Shown here: one piece after another, positions 33,601-41,508 of the stretch
Layout of the letters: every line of letters starts with the position of its first letter
Numbering within the stretch: the stretch's first letter is position 1
Position numbers and translations under genes: made by a program
DNA from: Actinotignum schaalii
Lineage (GTDB): Bacteria > Actinomycetota > Actinomycetes > Actinomycetales > Actinomycetaceae
NCBI RefSeq assembly: GCF_000724605.1
Contig: NZ_CP008802.1
Location: 1,364,001-1,428,000, forward strand
DNA: 64,000 nt
Reading direction: 5' to 3'
Notes under the pieces: generated by a model
What the model saw: the letters and a program-made list of their open reading frames with translations, nothing else
The model's database searches: none
What the model was told of the DNA's origin: nothing

Positions 33601-35368
33601 GAAGAAAGAACGCCACGCGCGCCCCGAACTGCTCGATTTCACGCAGGATTTCCTGCTGGGCGGCGCCGGCGGAAGCGCCGCGGAAGAGGACTTCCCCACC
33701 GAATGGCGCCAGGGCGATATCACGCTGCCCATCACCTACACCTTCGCGCCGGGCTCGTTCAACGACGGCATCACCGTGGACGTGCCCATCGCGCTGCTCC
33801 CCCGCCTACGCCCGGACGGTTTCGACTGGCTGGTGCCCGGGATGCTGGACGAACTCGTGGTCGCCACCATCCGCGCGCTACCTAAACGCGTGCGCCGCAA
33901 CCTGGTGCCTGCCCCGGACGTTGCGCGCGATATCCGCGCGGTGCTGCCCAGCTGGGAGGAAGCGGTGCACGGGGGCGCCGGTGCGCGTGGGGGCGACGCG
34001 GACGGTAACGCGAGCGGCGGTGACGTGCGCGGTGGCGGACCGATTTCTTTCGAGGAGGCTTTTCGCGCAGCTACGGCCCGCGTGCGCGGTATTGAGATCG
34101 ACGACGCCGCATGGCAGGAGGTTAATCTTCCCGCGCATCTGACTGTGAATTTCCGGGTGCGTTCGGAGCGGGGTGCGGTGCTTGAAGAATCTACGTCGCT
34201 CGAATATTTGCAGCGCAGTCTTGCCCCGCAAACGAAGGCGGCGGTGGAAGATGTGGTGGCCGGGGCGGTGGCCCAGGCCCTTGATGAAGCACGAGCGCGG
34301 TTGCGCAAGTCGAGCGCGGCGAAACAGGGCACGAAGCACTCCGCGAGTGCACAGTCTGCGGACACCCCATCCGCCGGCACGCCAGCCGCGAGCGCGCCGT
34401 CAGCGGGTGTGCCAACCACAAGTTCGGCCAGCACCACCGGTTCGGCCGGTGCGGCCGCCACCGAACTCGCATCCGGGGACGCTTTGACCGGCTGGCCCGA
34501 GGTGGAGCAGGGGATTATCCCGGCGGTTATCGAAACTGAGGGACCGGCCGGGACGGTTCGTGCCTACCCGGCGCTCGCTGACCGCGCCGGAAAGGTTGTG
34601 CTGGATGTGGTGGCGGAGCCGGGTGAGCAGGTGCGGGTGCATCGCGGCGGAGTGATTCGTTTGCTCGCGGATGCGCTGGCGCTGCCCGAGGGCCGGATCA
34701 CCTCGCGCTGGGATGGCGAGCTGGCTTTGCAGCTGGCGGGTAGCCCGGCGCCTTCTACGGCGGCGCTGGTGGCCGATCTGCAGTGGGCGGCGGCGCGGAA
34801 TCTCGCCGACCGCTGGGGTGCGGCCAATGATGCCAGCCCGGAGGAGCTGCGTTCCGGGCGTGAATTCGAGGAATTGCAGGCTTGGGCTCGTGACGAGTTC
34901 GAGGACGAGGTGTTCTTGATCGCGCAGGGTGCGGGCAAGGCCGCGGCCGCCTGGGCAGAGGTGGAACAGCTGGTGCGGGACAACCGCTCAGTGGCGCTGC
35001 TTGCCACAATGAGCGACGAGCGCGCCCATTTGGATGCGCTCATGCCCGCCGATTTTGTGCGGGCCACGCCGGCAGCACGCTTCTGGGATCTGCCACGCTA
35101 TCTCCAGGCCGCGAAACTGCGCATCGAGAAGGCCGCGGTGAATCCGGCAGCCGATGATTCGCTCGCCTGGCAGGTGCAAACCGCGGCGGATGCGGTGGAG
35201 AACGCCCGCGAAGAAGCCAGCTACGCGGCTTTCGATCCGGGCCGCGCGCGGGTGCTCGACCATGCTCGCTGGCTCCTGGAAGAACTGCGCGTCTCGCTTT
35301 TCGCCCAGCAGTTGGGCACCAAGGAAAAGGTTTCCGTCAAGCGCATCCAAAAGTTGTTGGCCAGCTAA
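30689..35368 (+). CDS. hrpA: ATP-dependent RNA helicase, HrpA family (DEAH box)
   Basis: The 1,559-residue protein has a disordered, very basic N-terminal tail (about 1-95), then the DEAH helicase core. Walker A is GETGSGKTTQ near 126-135, DEAH lies in IIDEAHERS near 228, SAT in ITSATIDTERF, and QRSGRCGR is motif VI. The HA2/OB and long C-terminal HrpA-specific domain follow. It is longer than E. coli HrpA (about 1,300 aa) because of Ala/Ser/Thr-rich inserts near 555-590 and 1210-1265. HrpA unwinds RNA and acts in mRNA processing and rescue of stalled ribosomes. The ATG at 30689 follows GGGGAGG. It stands alone. Confidence 0.93.
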   Translation: MRHDMDKSQEPAAPSGKGEANHHARTDQRNGDGSTSRQGDGASRRRRSNRTGTQGNRGRNNNQSKRRSNRANRTNPRGPRPFTPAQLEARRAAVPRISYPETLPVSARRAEIREAIAANQVVIIAGETGSGKTTQLPKICLELGRGITGLIGHTQPRRIAARSVAERIAAELGQKVGGAVGYQVRFTEEVGPTTLVKLMTDGILLAEIQSDPQLLRYDTLIIDEAHERSLNIDFILGYLARLLPARPDLKVIITSATIDTERFAAHFGEHRAGGRPGDTAPIIEVSGRTYPVEIRYRPLDEEQDTDQGEQYDDAGAQRVTAPRTPGRAAALDQVSGIVAAAEELMAEGEGDILVFLSGEGEIRDTAKALDDELGARYVAPGGSSSAPGAVEVLPLFSRLSAAEQHRIFQPGPYRRIILATNIAETSLTVPGIKYVIDPGTARISRYSNKTKVQRLPIEPISQASANQRSGRCGRVMDGIAIRLYSEDDFLARPEFTQPEIQRTSLAAVILQMLALGLGAVDDFPFIDPPEARAVRAGTQLLEEIGAITYGAAGAFGAAGAAGTEHGATESDPAQSDHPESRWTESSRAAHRHAPRLTAIGRQLARLPIDPRLGRMLIEAQRNGCASEVLVLVAALSVQDVRERPTEKRAQADQFHARFTAGSSDFLAYLTLWRYLRTQARELSGSAFRRMCRAEFLNYLRYREWADVVAQLEQMARPLELTIRRLALPSPKQIRAAADAGAAQLGGAPNSGAVAHACRELGRGSDTPESGAIHRSLLVGLLSNIGNYSPRSRDYLGARGTHFVIWPGSGLHRRTPEWVMAAELVETSRLFARTVAAIQPEWIEPLAKKLVRRSYSEPYWSAKNGAAMVHEKVTLYGVTLVADRPVLLATSGSDAARELAREMFIRHGLVEGEWRTHHEFLARNRAALEEAGRTEDKLRRHGLVADNDALAAFYEERIPESVVSGRHFDSWWKKERHARPELLDFTQDFLLGGAGGSAAEEDFPTEWRQGDITLPITYTFAPGSFNDGITVDVPIALLPRLRPDGFDWLVPGMLDELVVATIRALPKRVRRNLVPAPDVARDIRAVLPSWEEAVHGGAGARGGDADGNASGGDVRGGGPISFEEAFRAATARVRGIEIDDAAWQEVNLPAHLTVNFRVRSERGAVLEESTSLEYLQRSLAPQTKAAVEDVVAGAVAQALDEARARLRKSSAAKQGTKHSASAQSADTPSAGTPAASAPSAGVPTTSSASTTGSAGAAATELASGDALTGWPEVEQGIIPAVIETEGPAGTVRAYPALADRAGKVVLDVVAEPGEQVRVHRGGVIRLLADALALPEGRITSRWDGELALQLAGSPAPSTAALVADLQWAAARNLADRWGAANDASPEELRSGREFEELQAWARDEFEDEVFLIAQGAGKAAAAWAEVEQLVRDNRSVALLATMSDERAHLDALMPADFVRATPAARFWDLPRYLQAAKLRIEKAAVNPAADDSLAWQVQTAADAVENAREEASYAAFDPGRARVLDHARWLLEELRVSLFAQQLGTKEKVSVKRIQKLLAS

Positions 35369-35419
35369 GGGCCTTAAGAGCCGCGCGCATCTCAGGATTC
35401 ACACCGGTCACAAGAATCC

Positions 35420-35506
35420 CAGCGGGGGTGCTATGTGTTGTCCGAGCTGTACTTCATTTGTTGTACATACGAAGTACACCACGGAAAAAACACCCCGCCC
35501 CGCCGG
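35420..35506 (+). repeat. dispersed intergenic repeat family A, copy 2
   Basis: Shares GTGTTGTCCGAGCTGTA and CGAAGTACACC with copies 1 and 3. In this copy the apical stem is a clean GTACTTC/GAAGTAC pair. It lies between the convergent ends of hrpA and the gene ending at 35536. Confidence 0.65.
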
Positions 35507-35535
35507 CGCAGAATGCGTCGTCGTACTTCTTGGAA

Positions 35536-36234
35536 TTACAGCAGGCTGACGATGCCCATGATGACAGCGGCGAGCAGCGCGCCGGCGATCATTCCGCCCC
35601 ACCATTCCAGCTGGTCCCCGGTGGTGACGCGGTCGAGGGACTGCGGCTTGAACGGCAACACCGGCGCGGTATTGGGCAGCAGCTTCGGGCGCTGTTCCAA
35701 GGAGCGCATGAGGGCTTCTTGTTCCGGGCTGGCTTGCTCCACATTGGCGAGCCCGCCGTAGCCCTTTTCGGTTTGGCGCAGCGGGAGCAAGGTGCCGGGC
35801 TTGCTCTCCGCAAAGCCTGCCTGCTCCGCGCCATGCACCGCGATCACGGTGCGGAAATCAGCGGATTTATCCACCGGGCGGACCACCACCGGCACCATGA
35901 GCGCCTGCTTGCGGCGGCTATTGCCGACCGTGCGCATCCGCCGACTTTCGTCGGTGCCCAGCACCCGGGCAACCACGTCCACGCCGGGTGCGACCGGCGT
36001 TTTATCGCGAATCAGCCACGGCAGCGCCAGCAAAAAAGCCACCACCGCGGAGGCCGGGATCAGGTAGAACGCACGCGAACCGACCAGAGCATTCGGGAAA
36101 GCGATGAGTCCGAGCACCACGCCCGCGCCCAGGCCCCACAGGGTGCCGGTGCATACCCGCCGGGCATGATCGATAGGCCGCGCCGCCGGGAGGTTACCTT
36201 CCCGCCAAATCTCAGCCACAACGTTGGTGCTCAT
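35536..36234 (-). CDS. membrane protein of unknown function
   Basis: I place the start at the ATG at 36234, which has AGGAAGGACGT before it, giving 232 residues. Two membrane helices lie near 36-80 (GTLWGLGAGVVLGLIAFPNA and FYLIPASAVVAFLLALPWLI), a cytosolic middle part contains EQRPKLLPNTAPVLP, and a last helix sits at the C-terminus (WWGGMIAGALLAAVIMGIVS). The layout (two helices, loop, one helix) is seen in many actinobacterial hypothetical proteins. It is on the same strand as the next gene with a gap of about 130 bases. Confidence 0.7.
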   Translation of the reverse strand: MSTNVVAEIWREGNLPAARPIDHARRVCTGTLWGLGAGVVLGLIAFPNALVGSRAFYLIPASAVVAFLLALPWLIRDKTPVAPGVDVVARVLGTDESRRMRTVGNSRRKQALMVPVVVRPVDKSADFRTVIAVHGAEQAGFAESKPGTLLPLRQTEKGYGGLANVEQASPEQEALMRSLEQRPKLLPNTAPVLPFKPQSLDRVTTGDQLEWWGGMIAGALLAAVIMGIVSLL

Positions 36235-36365
36235 ACGTCCTTCCTCTTCTCTCGCGCCGCTACTTGCCGGCAGTTTTTGGCGCCTCGCTATTCGCGGGCG
36301 CTCAGGCCGTGCACATGCCGGCAGCCCCTTCGCGGGACAATCCGCGCTTTCCATGGTAACCCGGG

Positions 36366-37595
36366 CTAGCGCAGGCTTTCACTTTCCAGCACCACGTCCC
36401 CGTTCTCCACCCAGAAGCGCACCGTCTGCTCCCGCTCGAAAACCCGCGTGGTATCCGAGCGTTTCTCCCAGCTCAGCGGGGCAAGAAGCCGCCACTCGTA
36501 GCTGCGCTCCAGCACGCCTCCCCGCACGCTCACGGTTCCGCCTAGCCCTTCCACAGACGCACTCACCTGCGGCTTCTCTTTCCAGCTCAGCTTCTCCTTG
36601 CGGGTATCCCCGAACGTACGATCCTTGCGGAAGGTGGCAGGGCAGCCAGCTGGCGGCGTCGTCGTACCATCACCGCGCACGCAACTCTCCACGAGGCGTT
36701 CCACCAGTTCCACGGCGCGTTCGCCCGCGGCCGGGGTGGCCTGGGCGCTGAGGCGCGCGGTCGCGGTCTGGCCGGGCCGCACCGTGGCGGTGGTGCCGGC
36801 ACCGAAGGTGAGGTAGCGCGAATCACCGGGCGCCGCGACGGTGTAGTCGCCGGGGAAGGCCGGGGCGGATTCCTGGGGTGCGAGGGCGACGGGCACGTCG
36901 TTGATGCTGGTGAGGGCAGGAGGGGTGGAGGCTGCGGCGGCGGAAGCCTGATCGGTGCCGCTGCCGGAAGTCTGCTCGGTGCCGTGATCGACGGCATGTT
37001 CTAGGCGCAGCTGGCCGAGGGCACCCTCGCTCACCTGCCAGCGCGGGGTCAGGATCGGGGTGGTGCCGCGGCGCACCAGGGTGATGCTCAGGGGTTCTTG
37101 GGTGCCGTTATAGCTGACGACGCCGTCTACGCGCACGCTGGTTTCGGCTCCGTTACTGGTGCCAGCGGCATTGCCGGCACCGTTACCGGAGTCAGCACCA
37201 TTACTGGTGCCGGTGCCAGCGCCAGTTTCAGCGAAGCTGGTTTCGCGCACCTGGAAATGGGCGGGGCGGCCCGGGACGGCGCGATAGACTTCGTCGCTCA
37301 GCAGGGCGAGGGAGCCGGAAAGTGCGCCGGGATCGGTGAGGTCCAGGGCATCGCGAGCGCGGCCTTCTTCGAGGGCTGCCATGTAGCGACTGGCCACGGC
37401 CGCGGGAGAGTAGTAAGTGGCGGCCAAAACCTGGCGCACGGCCAGCAAAGCCAGGGTAATTAGCAGCACCGCGAGCGCGCCGAACAACACCCGCCGCCGG
37501 CGCATAACTATACGGGCGCGCGCCGCGGGCCGAGTACTCACCGCGGGCTGGGTACTCACCGCGTGATGAGTGCTCACCTCAGGCCGAGTGCTCAC
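36366..37595 (-). CDS. membrane-anchored extracytoplasmic protein with N-terminal VSTxxx repeats
   Basis: The GTG at 37595 overlaps the phosphatase stop as GTGA, so translation is coupled. The protein then has 409 residues. It begins with four 6-residue repeats (VSTRPE, VSTHHA, VSTQPA, VSTRPA; 18-bp DNA repeats at 37524-37595), a basic RMRRRR-type stop, and one membrane helix (LFGALAVLLITLALLAVRQV). The rest is outside: YYSPAAVASRYMAALEEGRA resembles the start of NTF2-like domains, and the last part is beta-rich. Each repeat starts with a GTG, so the exact start could be any of the four. Function unknown. Confidence 0.65.
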   Translation of the reverse strand: MSTRPEVSTHHAVSTQPAVSTRPAARARIVMRRRRVLFGALAVLLITLALLAVRQVLAATYYSPAAVASRYMAALEEGRARDALDLTDPGALSGSLALLSDEVYRAVPGRPAHFQVRETSFAETGAGTGTSNGADSGNGAGNAAGTSNGAETSVRVDGVVSYNGTQEPLSITLVRRGTTPILTPRWQVSEGALGQLRLEHAVDHGTEQTSGSGTDQASAAAASTPPALTSINDVPVALAPQESAPAFPGDYTVAAPGDSRYLTFGAGTTATVRPGQTATARLSAQATPAAGERAVELVERLVESCVRGDGTTTPPAGCPATFRKDRTFGDTRKEKLSWKEKPQVSASVEGLGGTVSVRGGVLERSYEWRLLAPLSWEKRSDTTRVFEREQTVRFWVENGDVVLESESLR

Positions 37596-38245
37596 CGCGC
37601 CGCGGGCAGGTGACCGCGCAGCAGCTCCACGAGGCGCTCGGAGCCGGCTTCCACGCAGGTGAGCGTCGCTTCGAATTCGCGCGCCGACCCGCCCCACGGA
37701 TCGGGCACATCGTACTCGCCGGACGAATAATAAAAATCGGAAGAATGCTGGCGGCCCGAGGCCCGCCCGGCGTCGTCGGAAAGAATGCCGCCGTGCCCGA
37801 ATACGCCCTCCGGCGCGATCCCGACCTCCGGCAGCGCGAACTCGGTCCACAGGTGAATATTGGTCAGCGAAAGGGAGAGGGAGCGGCATAGCCGGCGCAC
37901 CGCCCGGGCGTGCCCGGTGGTCATGGCCAGAATCAGGCCGGCGTTTTCCAGTTCCTCGGCTGTGACGCGGTGGGCCCGGTGGTGATCAGGCAGGTCATAG
38001 CCGTGTTCGGTGAGAGTGCGTTGGGCGGGCGGGTAAATCGGGTTGCCGGATTCCTCATTCGAAACCCCCGCGGACGCCACCGCAATATCAATACCGGCAT
38101 CGCGCAACCGCTGGCGCAGCACGATTTCCCCCATGGGAGATCGGCAAATATTCCCGGTACAGACAACAAGAATGCGGGGCCGTTCCGCCAGCGCGCGAAC
38201 GACGCCCGCACCGGGGTAGGCAGCGGGAGTGGCACTTTCCGTCAT
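37592..38245 (-). CDS. low-molecular-weight protein tyrosine phosphatase
   Basis: From the ATG at 38245 the protein has 217 residues. The P-loop VVCTGNICRSP (C-x5-R-S) lies near residue 25-35 and the general-acid Asp in VPDPWGG near 180, the two hallmarks of the family. The family usually has about 150 residues; here an insertion of about 50 residues (LPEVGIAPEGVFGHGGILSD and onward) lies before the DPW motif. Actinobacterial members dephosphorylate tyrosine kinases of capsule or surface assembly, or host proteins when secreted; no signal is seen here. It is coupled to the downstream membrane protein gene. Confidence 0.87.
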   Translation of the reverse strand: MTESATPAAYPGAGVVRALAERPRILVVCTGNICRSPMGEIVLRQRLRDAGIDIAVASAGVSNEESGNPIYPPAQRTLTEHGYDLPDHHRAHRVTAEELENAGLILAMTTGHARAVRRLCRSLSLSLTNIHLWTEFALPEVGIAPEGVFGHGGILSDDAGRASGRQHSSDFYYSSGEYDVPDPWGGSAREFEATLTCVEAGSERLVELLRGHLPAAR

Positions 38246-38511
38246 GCTGGCAAGTCTAGGCACCGCGCCTGAAAAGTTTTGAGCAGTAGGTCTCATCGAG
38301 TGCATACTACGCTGAAAGTATGCAGAATCCCGGGATAGAAACGCCCGGGCACGTGTGACCGGGCAGCCCAGATCACCCGTGTTGAACTGCGGAAAAGTCA
38401 CGTCCGGGCAGTTCCGCGCCGCGGTTATGCATAATCCCAGCTGAAAGCGCGTGATTTTCGCCACGGCCTATGTGGGGCACGATAACGCGCTCATTTTGAG
38501 TAACGACGACG

Positions 38512-38541
38512 CAGGGCCGGGGCGCGTGCGCCCCGGCCCTG
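38512..38541 (-). terminator. terminator of the MsmK-type ATPase gene
   Basis: CAGGGCCGGGGCG (38512-38524) pairs perfectly with CGCCCCGGCCCTG (38529-38541), loop CGTG. A second inverted repeat, GCATCGCCTA/TAGGCGATGC (38570-38579, 38605-38614), lies between it and the gene end, followed by two GGTGCTACCCC units. The rest of 38246-38511 shows no gene. Confidence 0.7.
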
Positions 38542-38642
38542 GAAGTTAGGCCACTGCCTGAGCAGCCTTGCATCGCCTACATAATGCGGGCACTACCCCC
38601 GGGATAGGCGATGCGGTGCTACCCCCGCGGGTGCTACCCCGG

Positions 38643-39764
38643 CTAGTTGATGCGGGTGCCATCCCCGGCATGGAACACATGGATAGCATCCAGGTTCGGG
38701 GTGGCGTACACGGTGTCACCCACCGCGGGGGCCTTGAAGGGCGGGATCCGCACAACCACCTGGGAGGAGCCATCGCCCGAGCCGAAGCCGGACTTCTCCA
38801 CGCCGGCGATCTCGCCATATACATAGTTATCCGAACCCAGGTTCTCCACCATATCCACCACAATCGGCACCGAGCTTTCCCCGGGCTCGCGCGTGAGCTC
38901 CGTGAAGGATTCGGGGCGCACACCCAGGATGACCTTGCCCTTGTCATCCGGGGTGATCGCATCGATCACCGCGCGGGGCAGGCGAATGCGCGCTTGGCCG
39001 AGGACTGCGTCGTCGCCCTCAATATTAAAGGTGCCGAGGTTCATGGCCGGCGAGCCAATAAAGCCCGCCACGAAAGCGTTTTGCGGTCGGTTGTACAGCT
39101 CATCCGGACTACCCACCTGCTGCAATACCCCGAAGTTGAGCACGGCGATGCGATCGCCCATGGTCAGCGCTTCGGTTTGGTCGTGGGTGACGTACACCGT
39201 AGTGGTGCCCAGGCGGCGCTGCAGGGTAGCGATCTGGGTGCGGGTTTGCACGCGGAGCTTCGCGTCCAGGTTGGACAGCGGTTCGTCCATGAGGAACACC
39301 TGCGGGTTACGCACAATCGCGCGGCCCATCGCCACGCGCTGGCGCTGCCCACCGGAGAGCGCCTTCGGCTTGCGATCCAGGTATTCAGTCAGATCAAGAA
39401 TCTGGGCGGCTTCCTTGACGCGCTTATCGATTTCTTCCTTCGGGGTGCGCGCAATCTTGAGCGCGAAGCCCATATTCTCCGCCACCGACATATGCGGGTA
39501 GAGAGCGTAATTCTGGAACACCATCGCGATATCGCGGTCCTTAGGCGAAACATTGGTAACATCGCGGTCCCCAATATAGATACGCCCGTCATTAATATCT
39601 TCCAGCCCGGCCAGCATGCGCAGCGACGTTGATTTACCGCAGCCGGACGGGCCAACAAGAACAAGGAATTCCCCGTCAGCAATCTCGAGGTTGAGCTGAT
39701 TGACAGCCGGGGTATCCGACCCCGGGTAGATACGCGATGCGTTCTCAAATGTTACAGATGCCAT
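38643..39764 (-). CDS. sugar ABC importer ATPase (MsmK/UgpC/SugC type)
   Basis: The 373-residue protein has the carbohydrate-uptake ATPase layout. Walker A is GPSGCGKST near 37, signature LSGGQRQRVAMGRAIVR near 135, Walker B is VFLMDEPLSNLD, and a C-terminal TOBE/OB regulatory domain extends from about 240 (ILGVRPESF, IPPFKAPAVGDTVYATPN). Such ATPases are often shared by several sugar importers, and here no permease or binding protein is adjacent, which fits a shared energy subunit. The ATG at 39764 follows AAGGGACCAGTA. An inverted repeat CCGGCA/TGCCGG (39779-39797) lies just upstream. Confidence 0.9.
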   Translation of the reverse strand: MASVTFENASRIYPGSDTPAVNQLNLEIADGEFLVLVGPSGCGKSTSLRMLAGLEDINDGRIYIGDRDVTNVSPKDRDIAMVFQNYALYPHMSVAENMGFALKIARTPKEEIDKRVKEAAQILDLTEYLDRKPKALSGGQRQRVAMGRAIVRNPQVFLMDEPLSNLDAKLRVQTRTQIATLQRRLGTTTVYVTHDQTEALTMGDRIAVLNFGVLQQVGSPDELYNRPQNAFVAGFIGSPAMNLGTFNIEGDDAVLGQARIRLPRAVIDAITPDDKGKVILGVRPESFTELTREPGESSVPIVVDMVENLGSDNYVYGEIAGVEKSGFGSGDGSSQVVVRIPPFKAPAVGDTVYATPNLDAIHVFHAGDGTRIN

Positions 39765-40131
39765 TACTGGTCCCTTCACCGGCAGGTACGTGCCGGACGA
39801 TCCGAGTGAAGAGTGCCGTTGCGGGCACCCGAAGCTCCAGCAGTTGTGGTACGACGACGCCGCCCCTTGGCAGGCCGCAATGCCCCCACGCCCGGAAACC
39901 CGGGCCATGTACAAAATGCTGTGACTTCAGAGTGTCCACTCTGACACAGTCGCCCTGTGCGACATACCCAATTTTGCCAGGCGCCGGCGCAGATTTCCAG
40001 CTCCGCTGCCATGTTTTGCGCAAAGCTTCCAGGCTTTTCCCGGGTTCGCGGCGCGCTCGTTCAGAACGTGTGGTGGAAGCGAAAGTCGATGATGCCGGAT
40101 AGCGCCGTCGCCGTCAAAAGCGCCGTCGTTC
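39765..40131. other. gene-free stretch upstream of the ATPase gene
   Basis: Contains the small inverted repeat near 39779-39797 and one ACGACGACG motif near 39851. No coding frame with a ribosome site was found and no other structure was recognised. Confidence 0.5.
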
Positions 40132-41085
40132 TTAACTGGTATCCCCCGCATCACTCCGCTGCGGCTGGAGGGAGCGCACGCCGGCGGGCAGCGGAATCGC
40201 CAGGATCAGATCGCGCACGTACTGGCCGATCGGGGTGAGGGGCACCGCGGTATTCGCCACCACGGAAACTTCCCGCCCGTAATCACCCGCGATGGCAATC
40301 GCGCGCAGCCCCTCGTGATCGCAACTGCGAAAAGCCAGCAGGTTGATAACCGGGGTGAGCAGCCCGGCCTTGCACATATTGAGGAGGGTCTGGGGTTGCT
40401 CAGTGCGGAAGTCCGCGATGCGGGGCTCCAGCTCCCATAAATCAAAAGCGGCGCGCATTTCCGGGTCGATGCTCAGGCCCGGTGCGCCGGTCAGTCCCAA
40501 GGTCACCTCCGCGAGATCGCCGGGAGCCACCACCTCCACACCCTGAAAATCCGGGGAATTCTGGCGGACCACCGCCACGTACGGCTCCCACCACAGGCGC
40601 TGGGAATCAGGAATCGAGGGCAGCGAACTAAATTGCGAAACGATGGCCAGCTGCGCGTGCCCGGCCCCCACTTTCTCCAATAATTCCGCGGAAGTGCGCT
40701 CCAGCAAATTAACGGAAATACCGGGCTCTTCCAGCTGTAATTGCGCCAGCATTCCCGGGCACAGCACCGCCGAAATAGAAGGAATCACCCCGAGGGTTAC
40801 CGCGCCCACCAGGCTGCCCGACTCGGTATTGAGCTCATCGACCGCATCGCGCAGCTTCACCAAGATCTCCTCGGCGCGCGGTAGGAACGTTTCCCCTTTC
40901 GCGGTGAGGGTGCAGGGCACATGACTGCGATCCACCAAGGTATGGCCCGTCGCCCGCTCCAAATTCGCAACGTGGAGCGATACCCGCGACTGACTGCTGT
41001 GGAGCAAACGAGCCGCCCGCGAAAAGGACGATAATTTCGCAACGGCAACGAAAGACTCCAACCATTCAAGTCGGTCGATGCGCAT
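40132..41085 (-). CDS. LysR-type transcriptional regulator
   Basis: The 317-residue protein opens with the LysR winged helix-turn-helix (WLESFVAVAKLSSFSRAARL, then SQSRVSLHVANLE) and continues with the effector-binding domain from about residue 90. The ATG at 41085 follows GTGGAGGGTTTT. It is divergent from the transporter-dehydrogenase operon at 41509-44126, the standard position for a LysR activator of that operon. The ligand is probably the transported acid or sugar acid. A palindrome ATATGACATAT (41352-41362) flanked by CGAAAT repeats in the gap is a candidate binding site. Confidence 0.88.
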   Translation of the reverse strand: MRIDRLEWLESFVAVAKLSSFSRAARLLHSSQSRVSLHVANLERATGHTLVDRSHVPCTLTAKGETFLPRAEEILVKLRDAVDELNTESGSLVGAVTLGVIPSISAVLCPGMLAQLQLEEPGISVNLLERTSAELLEKVGAGHAQLAIVSQFSSLPSIPDSQRLWWEPYVAVVRQNSPDFQGVEVVAPGDLAEVTLGLTGAPGLSIDPEMRAAFDLWELEPRIADFRTEQPQTLLNMCKAGLLTPVINLLAFRSCDHEGLRAIAIAGDYGREVSVVANTAVPLTPIGQYVRDLILAIPLPAGVRSLQPQRSDAGDTS

Positions 41086-41508
41086 AAAACCCTCCACGAC
41101 TATGTGGCACCAACGAGCTCTCCGATAATTTACCTGGCGCATTTCAAGTTCTTTCGCGGCGAGTCGGCTCCCCCGGCGGCGCGCGGCTGCGCGCCGCCGG
41201 GGCGGCGTCGTCGTTCCACCACCAAAGCAGCCACCCGGGTGGGCGACTTATCCGCGGAATCTCGCGGCGTTTCGCGCACGCCAACGCCGCGCCGTGCCCA
41301 CCGCACGCACCCTACTTCCACCCCGCCCGCGTATCGCTATTCGAAATCCTCATATGACATATCGAAATATCGCCGTCTCTCGGGCGTGATTTCGGCGCAT
41401 TCCCGCCGCGATACTGAAGCCATCGGAGCTCGCTTATCCATCCGGCTATCCGCCCGGAAAGCAGCTTCTTCTCAGTTAACACAACGAAGTGAATGTGGAA
41501 GGCACCTC
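41086..41508. promoter_or_regulatory. divergent control region with strong hairpin and palindrome
   Basis: CCCCGGCGGCGCGC (41171-41184) pairs perfectly with GCGCGCCGCCGGGG (41189-41202). An AT-rich part near 41335-41375 contains ATATGACATAT between two CGAAAT words, a plausible LysR site. GGAAGG precedes the transporter ATG. The open plus-strand frame across this gap is composition-driven and lacks a start signal. Confidence 0.5.

Noticed and set aside
41104-41508. Upstream extension of the MHS transporter by 135 codons
   Set aside because: The sequence is Arg/Ser/Pro-rich, crosses a strong hairpin and the divergent control region, and the ATG at 41509 has the good ribosome site.
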